Below, one piece after another: positions 57,514 to 64,000 of a stretch of DNA of 64,000 bases (the first letter of the stretch is position 1; every line of letters begins with the position of its first letter). This stretch comes from Actinoplanes ianthinogenes (lineage in GTDB: Bacteria; Actinomycetota; Actinomycetes; Mycobacteriales; Micromonosporaceae): positions 6,511,501 to 6,575,500 of the forward strand of contig NZ_AP023356.1 in assembly GCF_018324205.1 (NCBI RefSeq). Reading direction: 5' to 3'. A model generated the notes under the pieces. The model saw only the letters and a list, made by a program, of their open reading frames with translations. It ran no database searches and had not been told where the DNA came from. Made by a program: the position numbers and the translations under genes.

Positions 57514-58257
57514 TCAGGCCACCGGGGCGCCGGAACCCGCGGCGGCGTGCTCCGCGTCGGCACCCGGGACCCGGCGCCGGTCCTGACCACGGTCCCGGCG
57601 ACGCCCCCGGGTGCGGTCACGGTCGAGCCACCACTCCGCGACGAGCAGCGGAATCGTCCACCCCAACCATGCCGCGCCCGCCGAGACCACCCAGCTCAGC
57701 AGCCTCTCATCGCCATGGAACGTGGTGTCCAGCCGCGGCAGCAGCGCGATCGCGAAGATCGCGCCCCAGATCCGGTTGCTGATGATCGACGCCGTCAGTG
57801 CGAAGCTGCGAATCATCCAGCGGCGGTGCTCGCCGAAGCGCCGCCGCCGCGCCGCCCGCCAGCCCGCCACGGTCGTCCCGAGCCAGAGCAGCGCCAGCAG
57901 CACGTCACTCGCCCGGGTCACCGGCCCGAACGGCGTGAACGCCCCGATCGTCAGCGCACACAGTCCGCCCGGCAGCACCCCGCCGAACACGTAGAGCCGC
58001 CCGATCCGCCGGTGCGCCACCGGATACCGCTGCCGGAACCACGGCCAGATCTGGAACACCGCCGTCCCCAGCGCCACGCTGCCGAACAGCACGTGCGGCA
58101 CGAGCAGCCAGAAGTGCGCGACTCCCAGCGACGGCGGCTGAGGCACCCGGGACCGTGCGGGGTCGAAGCTGAGGTACGGCGGGATCGAGAACGCCACGAA
58201 GATCACCACGATCGCCGCGAGCGGGACTATCCACGGGCGTCGCCACCATCGGGTCAT
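57514..58257 (-). CDS. DUF2306-like multi-pass membrane protein
   Basis: 247 residues. Seven or so hydrophobic segments; HFWLLVPHVLFGSVALGTAV and RYPVAHRRIGRLYVFGGVLP, with HRWMIRSFALTASIISNRIW, fit the DUF2306 pattern of conserved His residues (possible heme or quinone binding). Downstream charged tail. It is divergent from a TetR gene with a double palindrome between them, so it is the probable TetR target. Function unknown. Confidence 0.72.
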   Translation of the reverse strand: MTRWWRRPWIVPLAAIVVIFVAFSIPPYLSFDPARSRVPQPPSLGVAHFWLLVPHVLFGSVALGTAVFQIWPWFRQRYPVAHRRIGRLYVFGGVLPGGLCALTIGAFTPFGPVTRASDVLLALLWLGTTVAGWRAARRRRFGEHRRWMIRSFALTASIISNRIWGAIFAIALLPRLDTTFHGDERLLSWVVSAGAAWLGWTIPLLVAEWWLDRDRTRGRRRDRGQDRRRVPGADAEHAAAGSGAPVA

Positions 58258-58270
58258 GCCGGCTCCCCTT

Positions 58271-58310
58271 CTGCGTATGGTCTACGCAATTGAGCGTATG
58301 CCATACGCAG
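58271..58310. promoter_or_regulatory. Nested palindromes, TetR operator candidate
   Basis: Outer arms CTGCGTATGG (58271-58280) and CCATACGCAG (58301-58310) are perfect. Inside, TACGC (58283-58287) and GCGTA pair as well, so the segment reads as two overlapping 15-base sites (GCGTATGGTCTACGC and GCGTATGCCATACGC). It sits between the divergent DUF2306-like and TetR genes. Confidence 0.75.
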
Positions 58311-58338
58311 TAAACCGGGAAGCCCCTACGATGGGCCG

Positions 58339-59043
58339 GTGCCGACCGACCTACCGCGTACCCTTCAGGTCCTCTGGGGCGTCGCGGAGCGACCCACCCG
58401 TGGCCCGCAGCCGACCCTGAGCCTGGAGCGGATCGTGACCACCGCGATCGCGATCGCCGATCGTGACGGCCTCGCCGCCCTCTCCATGGCCCGCCTCGCG
58501 GAGCGGCTCGGCTGCGCGCCGATGTCCCTCTACCGGCACGTCGCCAACAAGGACGAGCTGCTGGTCTTCATGCAGAACGCCGCACCCGGAGAGCCGCCGT
58601 CCCTGCCGCCGGGCTGGCGCGACGGACTGGCCGCGTGGGCGCGGGCGCTGCGCGGAGTGCTCGCCGCCCACCCGTGGCTCCTGCAAGCCTCGATGGGCCG
58701 CCCGCCGCTGGAGCCCGGGCAGCTCGCCTGGCTCGATCGCGGCCTGTCCGCCTTCGCCGGCACCCCGCTCAGCCACCGTGAACGCGTCGAGATGGTGCTG
58801 GCCGCCCTCTACCTGACCCGCGGCGAGGCGCAGATCAGCGCGGTGCTGCTCAGTGGCACCCCGGACGTGCTGACGGACTACGGCGCGCTGCTCAACCGCT
58901 TCGTCACGCCGGACCGCTTCCCGGCGCTGGCCGAGGCCGTCGCCGCGGGCGTCTTCCGCGCCGATGAGCCCGACCGCTCCTTCGAGGTGGCCCTGGCCCG
59001 CCTCCTGGACGGCATCGACCTGCTGATCACCGCCAAGGGCTGA
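58339..59043 (+). CDS. TetR-family transcriptional regulator
   Basis: 234 residues, GTG start. HTH: LERIVTTAIAIADRDGLAAL, SMARLAERLGCAPMSLYRHV, ANKDELLVFM. The C-terminal ligand part resembles the TetR_C group with GWRDGLAAWARALRGVLAAH and MVLAALYLTRGEAQ. It faces away from the DUF2306-like gene, with operator palindromes in the shared 81-base gap. Confidence 0.9.
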   Translation: MPTDLPRTLQVLWGVAERPTRGPQPTLSLERIVTTAIAIADRDGLAALSMARLAERLGCAPMSLYRHVANKDELLVFMQNAAPGEPPSLPPGWRDGLAAWARALRGVLAAHPWLLQASMGRPPLEPGQLAWLDRGLSAFAGTPLSHRERVEMVLAALYLTRGEAQISAVLLSGTPDVLTDYGALLNRFVTPDRFPALAEAVAAGVFRADEPDRSFEVALARLLDGIDLLITAKG

Positions 59044-59152
59044 CCGGCGCGCCGTCCCGTAGCGCCGGTCAGCCAGATCACAACCGGCTGCGACCCGCTC
59101 TAGCCGACCGGTCACCGAACCCGTCGTGCAACCACCCGTGATAGGTCCATGA

Positions 59153-59610
59153 GCACCAGCTCAGCAATCTCAGCTGGCCGTCATAGCCCTGTCGCCGCCC
59201 GGAATAGGGCCATGAGTGCCAGCTCGGGGGGTTCGGCTGGTCGTCATGGCCCTGTTGCCGTCCAGGGTAGGGCGTTGAGTGCCAGCTCGGGGGGTTCGGC
59301 TGGTCGTCATGGCCCTATTGCCGTCCGGGGGTGGGGCGTTGGGTGCCAGCTCGGGGGGTTCGGCTGGCGGTCATGGCCCTATTGCCGTCCGGGGTAGGGC
59401 GTTGAGTGCCAGCTCGGGGGGTTCGGCTGGTCGTCATGGCCCTATCGCTGCCCGGGATGGGCGATGGGTGCCAGCTCGGGGGGTTCGGCTGGTCGTCATG
59501 GCCCTATCGCTGCCCGGGATGGGCGATGGGTGCCAGCTCGGGGGGTTCGGCTGGTCGTCATGGCCCTATCGCCTCCCGGAGTGGGGCGTTGAGTGCCAGC
59601 TCGGGGGCTT
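59153..59610. repeat. 62-64 bp tandem repeat array
   Basis: Units begin with GTGCCAGCTCGGGGGGTTCG at 59216, 59279, 59343, 59406, 59468, 59530 and 59593, with a degenerate copy from about 59153. Unit lengths are 63, 64, 63, 62, 62 and 63. Each holds CCAGC...GCTGG (a short hairpin) and GGCCCTAT. The changing length shifts any reading frame, so it is not coding. It lies between the TetR gene and the HTH gene, about 40 bases before the latter's promoter. Confidence 0.9.
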
Positions 59611-59614
59611 TGGG

Positions 59615-59645
59615 TTGTCAACTGATTGTTGACATCTGCTAGGGT
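59615..59645 (+). promoter_or_regulatory. Promoter with an internal palindrome before the HTH gene
   Basis: TTGTCA (59615-59620) and TAGGGT (59640-59645) are 19 bases apart, and the GTG start follows six bases after the -10. The perfect palindrome TGTCAAC-TGATT-GTTGACA (59616-59634) covers the -35 and spacer, so a bound dimer would block the polymerase. The gene product is itself HTH-like, so autoregulation is plausible. Confidence 0.65.
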
Positions 59646-59651
59646 GGGGGT

Positions 59652-60149
59652 GTGGCTGACCTCTCCGCGCTTCGCGAGATTCGCGCGCATCGCGCGCGGC
59701 TTGATGCCGAGGAGCTGGCGCTGATCGACCAGGCCCGGCGTGACGGCGCGACCTGGCCGGCGATCGCCGAGGCGCTCGGGCTGGCCAGCCGCCAGGCGGC
59801 GGAGCAGCGCCGGGACCGCTTGGCCCAGGTCGCCGAGCGCGAGTCGCGGCCGTCTCGGGTGCGGCTCGATGTGGGGTACGGCGAAAGCCCTTCCCAGCTG
59901 CGTGACTCCGTCGCCGACCTGCATCGCCGGATCGGTGCCGACCGTCGGTGGGATGCCCGGTTCCCGCGCGCCACCCTGGTCCGGGAGACCCTGGCCGCCG
60001 CCCCGGACGCCCCGCCCGGCGCCCTCTACGACCTGGCCGCCCAGGCGCTCGCCGACCTCACCGCGCCCGGCGTCCCGCGCTTCCCGGCACCGCTGCGTGC
60101 CGCCGTCGACCGTCTGGAGGCGAGCTTCACGGCAGCAAGTCCGGGTTGA
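59652..60149 (+). CDS. Small HTH-type protein, possible autoregulator
   Basis: 165 residues from GTG 59652. ALREIRAHRARLDAEELALI, DQARRDGATWPAIAEALGLA and SRQAAEQRRDRLAQ form a helix-turn-helix of the type seen in small actinobacterial regulators. The rest (VADLHRRIGADRRWDARFPR; LVRETLAAAPDAPPG) has helical periodicity. Upstream palindrome within the promoter. Relatives next to small heat-shock genes in Streptomyces are called HSP18 regulators; no such gene is here, so the role is open. Confidence 0.65.
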   Translation: MADLSALREIRAHRARLDAEELALIDQARRDGATWPAIAEALGLASRQAAEQRRDRLAQVAERESRPSRVRLDVGYGESPSQLRDSVADLHRRIGADRRWDARFPRATLVRETLAAAPDAPPGALYDLAAQALADLTAPGVPRFPAPLRAAVDRLEASFTAASPG

Positions 60150-60208
60150 CACCTCTGCACTCAAGCCCACAGGATGTGAGCCTTACGGACTCAATCCTGG
60201 AGTGACCC

Positions 60209-61678
60209 ATGCGCCGGAACGCCGTCCTGTTCGTGCTGATCTCCCTCTTCTCCGGCTTCGGCAGTTACGCGCTCGGGCTCGCCGCCGGCCTGTGGATCCT
60301 CGACCTGACCGGTTCCGCCGGCCTCGCGGCGCTGGCCGGCATCGGCGTCTACACACCCACCCTGGCCGCCCCGTGGCTCGGCGCCCTGGTCGACCGTTTC
60401 CCCCGGCGCCCGTTGCTGATCGCGGTCGACGTGCTGATCGGCACCGTGATCCTGACCCTGCTCGCCACCTCGTCCGCCCCCTGGATCTATCTGGTCCTGC
60501 TGGTCCGGGGGTTCAGCTACGTGCTGCTCGACGCCGGTGAGACCGCCCTGCTCCCGGCCGCCCTGCCGGCCGACCTGCTGGGCGACGTCAACGGCTGGCG
60601 CTCCAGCGCCCAGGAGGGCATGAAATTGCTGGCCCCATTGGCGGGCGCCGCCCTGTACGCCTGGCGCGGGCCGCACGCGGTGGTGCTGCTTTGTGCCGCC
60701 CTGCCACTGGTCACCGCCGCCTTGTACGCCCTAGTCCAACTCCGACCGTCCACCACCCGGCCCAGCCCGCCGCAACGGGCCGGCCAGCCCGCTCCGGTCA
60801 GCGCCGGCGAGGGGCGGGGTGGCCCGCCTGCCGAGGCGGGCGCCCGGCGGGGCCGAGGTGAAGGCGAGCGGTCCACTCCGGTTGAACCCTGGCGTGCGGA
60901 AACGCAAGGAGATCGGTCTGTCCCCGCGGATGTCCGGTGGGAGTCGGGGCTGGGGGATCGGTCTGGTCCGGCGGATGTCCGATGGGAGTCGGGGCAGGGG
61001 GATCGGCCTGTTCCGGCGGATGCCCGGCTGGGGGAGTCCGGTCAGGACAGTGGGCGGTCGGTGGAGGGGGAGGGCCGGGCGGTGACGTTCGGCTGGGGGA
61101 GTGTGCGGGTCGGGCTGGGGAGGCTCTGGCGGGAGCCGGTGCGGACGCCGGTGCTGGTGGCGGCCGTGGCGATCGCGGTCTCCGGGCTGACCAACGCCGC
61201 CGTGCTGCTGCACCTCGTCGGCGATCTGCACCGCCCGGCCACCCATCTCGGCATCCTCTCCAGCGTCCAGGGCGCCGGCTCGATCCTCGGTGGTCTCCTG
61301 GTCGGCCGCCTGCTCGCCCACCTGGCGCCGGCCCGGGTCGCCGCGCTCGGCGCGGTCCTCTTCGCCGCCGCCTGCGTGACCTGGTCGCTGCCCTGGTGGC
61401 CGGCGATGCTCGCGGGCAGCGCCCTGACCGGCCTCGGCCTGCCGTGGACCCTGATCGCCGGGATCACCGCGATCCAGACCGGTACCCCCGATCACCTGCT
61501 CGGCCGGGTCGCCGCCACCGGGAACATGGTCATGTTCGGCCCGATCACCCTCGCGATCCCTCTCGGTGCGGCCCTTTCCCAGGTGGGTGCCCACCCGCCA
61601 CTGATCCTCGGAGCCGCCGTGATCCTGACTGCGGCCCTGCTGGCTGTCCGCCGGACCCGGCTGTCGGCGACCACCTGA
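60209..61678 (+). CDS. MFS transporter with long repetitive central loop
   Basis: 489 residues, GGAGTGA upstream. Two six-helix halves: 1-185 (YALGLAAGLWILDLTGSAGL; LVDRFPRRPLLIAVDVLIGT) and about 310-489 (GILSSVQGAGSILGGLLVGR; LLGRVAATGNMVMFGP). The loop between (about 185-305) is long and hydrophilic, with three 14-residue copies of GDRSVPADVRWESG. Typical MFS loops are 30-60 residues. Substrate unknown; a drug or metabolite exporter near a small HTH gene. Confidence 0.85.
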   Translation: MRRNAVLFVLISLFSGFGSYALGLAAGLWILDLTGSAGLAALAGIGVYTPTLAAPWLGALVDRFPRRPLLIAVDVLIGTVILTLLATSSAPWIYLVLLVRGFSYVLLDAGETALLPAALPADLLGDVNGWRSSAQEGMKLLAPLAGAALYAWRGPHAVVLLCAALPLVTAALYALVQLRPSTTRPSPPQRAGQPAPVSAGEGRGGPPAEAGARRGRGEGERSTPVEPWRAETQGDRSVPADVRWESGLGDRSGPADVRWESGQGDRPVPADARLGESGQDSGRSVEGEGRAVTFGWGSVRVGLGRLWREPVRTPVLVAAVAIAVSGLTNAAVLLHLVGDLHRPATHLGILSSVQGAGSILGGLLVGRLLAHLAPARVAALGAVLFAAACVTWSLPWWPAMLAGSALTGLGLPWTLIAGITAIQTGTPDHLLGRVAATGNMVMFGPITLAIPLGAALSQVGAHPPLILGAAVILTAALLAVRRTRLSATT

Positions 61679-61707
61679 CAGCTGCCCGACGGGAAGTCCC
61701 TGTTCCG

Positions 61708-62040
61708 CAGCCGGGGAACGGCAGGGTGAGCCGGGGAACGGCAGGGCGAGCCGGGGAACGGCAGGGCGAGCCGGGGAGGTAGGGCGAGCCGACTCCGGCA
61801 AGACGAGCCGACCTGCGGCTGAAACAAGCCGGGCCGCGGTAGAACAAGCCGGGCCGCGGTAGAACAAGCCGGGCCGCGGTAGAACAAGCCGGGCCGTGAC
61901 AGAGCGAGCCCGGCCGTGACAGAGCGAGCCCGGCCGTGACAGAGCGAGCCGGGCCGTGACAGAGCGAGCCGGGCCGTGACAGAGCGAGCCGGGCCGCGAC
62001 ACGACGAGCCGGGCGACGGTTGGACGAGACGGCCCGCGGC
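61708..62040. repeat. 20-bp tandem repeat array between convergent genes
   Basis: About 16 units of 20 bases in three blocks: GAGCCGGGGAACGGCAGGGC, then AAGCCGGGCCGCGGTAGAAC (three or four copies), then GAGCCGGGCCGTGACAGAGC (five or so). Diverged units occur at both ends. It lies between the MFS stop (61,678) and the TetR stop (62,159). No ORF is convincing. The 480-base gap holds nothing else that I can recognise. Confidence 0.88.
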
Positions 62041-62158
62041 TAGACACCGCTTCGCCGTGGCGAGGCGGGCGGTGCTCCGGGCGTACCGAAAGAAGAACGG
62101 GCGTCGTGGGAGCCGCGCAGCGGTCCGGAGCAGCGCCTGACCGGGCGTGCATTTCCGG

Positions 62159-62821
62159 TCAGGACGCGCCGAAGCCCCGGTGCAGGAACGTGGTCAGGGT
62201 CTCGATGGCCTCGTCGTCGGTCAGCTCGCGGCCGAGGCCGGGGCGGGTCGCGGGGTTGAGCCAGGTGGCGGCGAAGCTGCTGACGGTCGCTCCGAACAGC
62301 GACGCGGTGACCAGCGGGTCGCCGGGGAGATCCAGGCCGGCCAGGTGGTCCGCGATGTGGCCCAGGTCGGGGGCGAGCATGTCCCGGCTGCGCTCGGCGA
62401 ACGCCTCGTCCACCAGGGCCGCCTGCTGCAACGCCACCATGATCACGCGGTGCCGGCGGTAGAAGTCCCAGAACGCGGCGACGTGGAACCGGACCGCGTC
62501 GCGGTCCTGGAAGTCGGTGCCGTGCCCGGGCAGCTCGGCGCTGGCGTCGCCCTCGGTGAGCAGGTCGGCCAGCAGCGCCTCGAGCAGCGCCTCCTTGCCG
62601 GCGAAGTGCTTGTAGAACGAACCGGTGGCCCGGCCCGCCTCGGCGGTGATGTCGGTGATCTTCGCATTGAGGTAGCCGACCCGCTCGAAGACGCGGATCG
62701 CGGCGGCCTTCAACTCGGCCTCGGTCTGTGCCGCCTGCTGACGGCGCGAGTTGGGCTGCCTGCCGGCTCCGGACGGATCGGGCCAGGCCAGATCGATCCG
62801 CACGCCCAGCTCATCCCGCAT
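62159..62821 (-). CDS. TetR-family repressor
   Basis: 220 residues from ATG 62821 (GGGGGTGG upstream); an ATG at 62875 is in frame. HTH: AAAIRVFERVGYLNAKITDI, TAEAGRATGSFYKHFAGKEA, LLEALLADLLTEGD. The C-terminal domain (FHVAAFWDFYRRHRVIMVAL; DEAFAERSRDML) resembles TetR regulators of the AcrR/FadR type. Divergent from a FAD monooxygenase with a palindrome at the promoter. Confidence 0.88.
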   Translation of the reverse strand: MRDELGVRIDLAWPDPSGAGRQPNSRRQQAAQTEAELKAAAIRVFERVGYLNAKITDITAEAGRATGSFYKHFAGKEALLEALLADLLTEGDASAELPGHGTDFQDRDAVRFHVAAFWDFYRRHRVIMVALQQAALVDEAFAERSRDMLAPDLGHIADHLAGLDLPGDPLVTASLFGATVSSFAATWLNPATRPGLGRELTDDEAIETLTTFLHRGFGAS

Positions 62822-62862
62822 CCCGAAAGCCACCCCCTTGACCGGGAGCGTATCAGCGGCCG

Positions 62863-62899
62863 ACGGTGAATCCATGTTCACTGAATCCAGATTCACCGT
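62863..62899. promoter_or_regulatory. Palindromic operator over the monooxygenase start
   Basis: ACGGTGAATC (62863-62872) and GATTCACCGT (62890-62899) are perfect 10-bp arms. Inside are GTGAA-TCCATG-TTCAC (62867-62882) and TGAATC-CA-GATTCA (62882-62895), i.e. two overlapping sites. The start codon at 62874 lies inside, so a TetR dimer bound here would block initiation of the monooxygenase transcript. Confidence 0.72.
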
Positions 62900-64000
62900 A
62901 ATCGTCGGTGCCGGCCCGACCGGCCTCACCGTGGCCCGCCAGCTGCAACGGCTCGGCGTGCCGTTCCGCATCGTCGAGAGATCTGCACGGCCGTTCGTCG
63001 GCTCGCGGGGCAAGGGTTTGCAGCCGCGCACCCTGGAGGTGCTCGACGACCTGGGCCTGATCGACCGGTTCCGGGCGGCCGGCGACGACTATCCGGAGAT
63101 GCTGGTGCACCGCCCCGACGGTGTGACCGCCGCCTGGCGGATGGACGAGCTGCACGACCCGACCCCCGAGGTCCCTTATCCGAACATGCTGATGGTTCCC
63201 CAGTGGCGGACGTGCGAGCTGCTCGCCGAGGGGGTGCCGGTCGAGTTCGGGGTCGGCGTCGCCGCGCTGGAGCAGGACTCCGGCGGGGTCCGGGTCACGC
63301 TCGACACCGGCGAGGTGGTGACCGCGCGCTATGTCGTCGGTGCCGACGGCGGCCGCAGCACGGTCCGGCGGGCGCTCGGCGTCGACTTCCTCGGCTCCAC
63401 CCACGAGGACGAGCAGATGCTGATCGCCGACGTGCGACTGTCCGGTCTGGACCGTTCGCACTGGCACGTCTGGCCGGGCGAGCCCGCGTTCCGGCTGGGC
63501 CTGTGCCCGCTGCCCGGCGGCGACTGGTGGCAGCTCACCGCCCCGCCCACGGACACCCCGATCGAGCAGCTCGTCGCGTCGGTCGACCCGGCGATCACCA
63601 TCACCGAGATCGGCTGGACGTCCCAGTGGCGGGCCAACATCCGGATGGCCGCCCGCTTCCGGGTGGGCGGCGTGTTCCTCGCCGGCGACGCCGCGCACGT
63701 CCACTCCCCGGCGGGCGGCCAGGGACTCAACACCGGCATCCAGGACGGTTACAACCTGGGGTGGAAACTGGCCACCGGCGACGACGCCGTGCTGGACACC
63801 TACGAGGCGGAGCGCCTCCCGGTCGCCGCGGGCGTGCTCGGCATCAGCACCGACCTGCACCGCCGCCACGTCGCCAATGACACCGACGCGATGCGCCGCG
63901 ACGATCCGGTGCTGCGCCAGCTCACGCTGTCCTATCGCGGCGGCCCGCTCGCCGCCGAGCACCGTGCCGCTCCGGGCCTGGTCCAGGCTGGCGACCGCGC
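62874..64000 (+). CDS. FAD-dependent aromatic monooxygenase (partial, runs off the window)
   Basis: 375 codons to the window end without a stop, from ATG 62874. Rossmann FAD motif VIVGAGPTGLTVARQLQRLG; RGKGLQPRTLEVLDDLG; the DG motif VVGADGGRSTVRRALG; the GD motif FLAGDAAHVHSPAGGQGLNT. This is the p-hydroxybenzoate hydroxylase-type, in the group with pentachlorophenol and anthracycline-type hydroxylases. The missing C-terminus would hold a thioredoxin-like part in some relatives. Probably repressed by the divergent TetR until an aromatic ligand is present. Confidence 0.85.
   Translation, partial: MFTESRFTVIVGAGPTGLTVARQLQRLGVPFRIVERSARPFVGSRGKGLQPRTLEVLDDLGLIDRFRAAGDDYPEMLVHRPDGVTAAWRMDELHDPTPEVPYPNMLMVPQWRTCELLAEGVPVEFGVGVAALEQDSGGVRVTLDTGEVVTARYVVGADGGRSTVRRALGVDFLGSTHEDEQMLIADVRLSGLDRSHWHVWPGEPAFRLGLCPLPGGDWWQLTAPPTDTPIEQLVASVDPAITITEIGWTSQWRANIRMAARFRVGGVFLAGDAAHVHSPAGGQGLNTGIQDGYNLGWKLATGDDAVLDTYEAERLPVAAGVLGISTDLHRRHVANDTDAMRRDDPVLRQLTLSYRGGPLAAEHRAAPGLVQAGDR

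Noticed and set aside
57352..58293. Plus-strand open frames over 57,345-58,293
   Set aside because: They are Arg/Pro/His-rich and opposite a well-formed membrane protein.
59153..59610. CRISPR array
   Set aside because: The whole unit repeats without unique spacers, and no cas genes are nearby. The same holds for 61,708-62,040.
59149..59642. Open frames across the 62-64 bp repeats
   Set aside because: They give a repeated peptide rich in Gly/Ser/Trp, but unit lengths of 62-64 break the frame every copy or two and no ribosome site is present.

Overview
The window is high-GC actinobacterial DNA. Several loci point to a Micromonosporaceae (Actinoplanes-type) chromosome: a secreted CBM5/12-GH18 chitinase, class II DAHP synthase, a PASTA Ser/Thr kinase beside an Rv2175c-type DNA-binding protein, a split lycopene cyclase, and many GTG starts and apparently leaderless promoters. 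The genus is inferred from gene content and was not tested against a database.

Positions 1 to about 36,390 hold most of a temperate long-tailed (siphovirus-like) prophage. Nearly all of its genes run leftward (minus strand) in tightly coupled operons with ATGA/GTGA overlaps. Read in transcription order (right to left): a divergent regulatory node (repressor on plus at 36,074; Xis-like HTH on minus at 35,922); an early region of small proteins with an exonuclease, an annealing-type protein, an ArsR regulator, a RuvC-like resolvase, a tRNA-like element, a DnaD-like replication protein and a WhiB regulator; a plus-strand moron-like gene between hairpins; then the late operon. The late operon encodes a tail-fibre-like protein, a P-loop/HNH fusion, an HTH (small terminase candidate), the large terminase, portal, a protease-capsid polyprotein, head-tail connectors, two paralogous tail-tube proteins, tail chaperones joined by a -1 frameshift, tape measure, minor tail protein, a peptidase endolysin and holin-like membrane proteins. 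No integrase is visible, so the left end and attL should lie left of position 1.

From about 36,400 the chromosome resumes: chitinase; aroG with threonine aldolase; two tandem secreted TIG-like proteins; a class I amidotransferase divergent from a LysR; a frameshifted pseudokinase-LamG gene; and endonuclease IV. The next stretch (PASTA kinase, Rv2175c-like protein, CrtYc/CrtYd, polyprenyl synthase, MetF-like, CDP-alcohol phosphotransferase) resembles the mycobacterial Rv2172c-Rv2178c neighbourhood, which also carries aroG. After that come an HNH protein, a MarR-MFS pair, a DUF2306-like/TetR pair, an HTH protein with a second MFS, and a TetR divergent from a FAD monooxygenase that runs off the window.

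The right third carries an unusual number of GC-rich tandem repeats. In-frame 30-bp units encode 10-residue repeats in two unrelated membrane proteins, a 62-64 bp array lies at 59,153-59,610, and a 20-bp array lies at 61,708-62,040. Each regulator-target pair there has a clear palindromic operator candidate.
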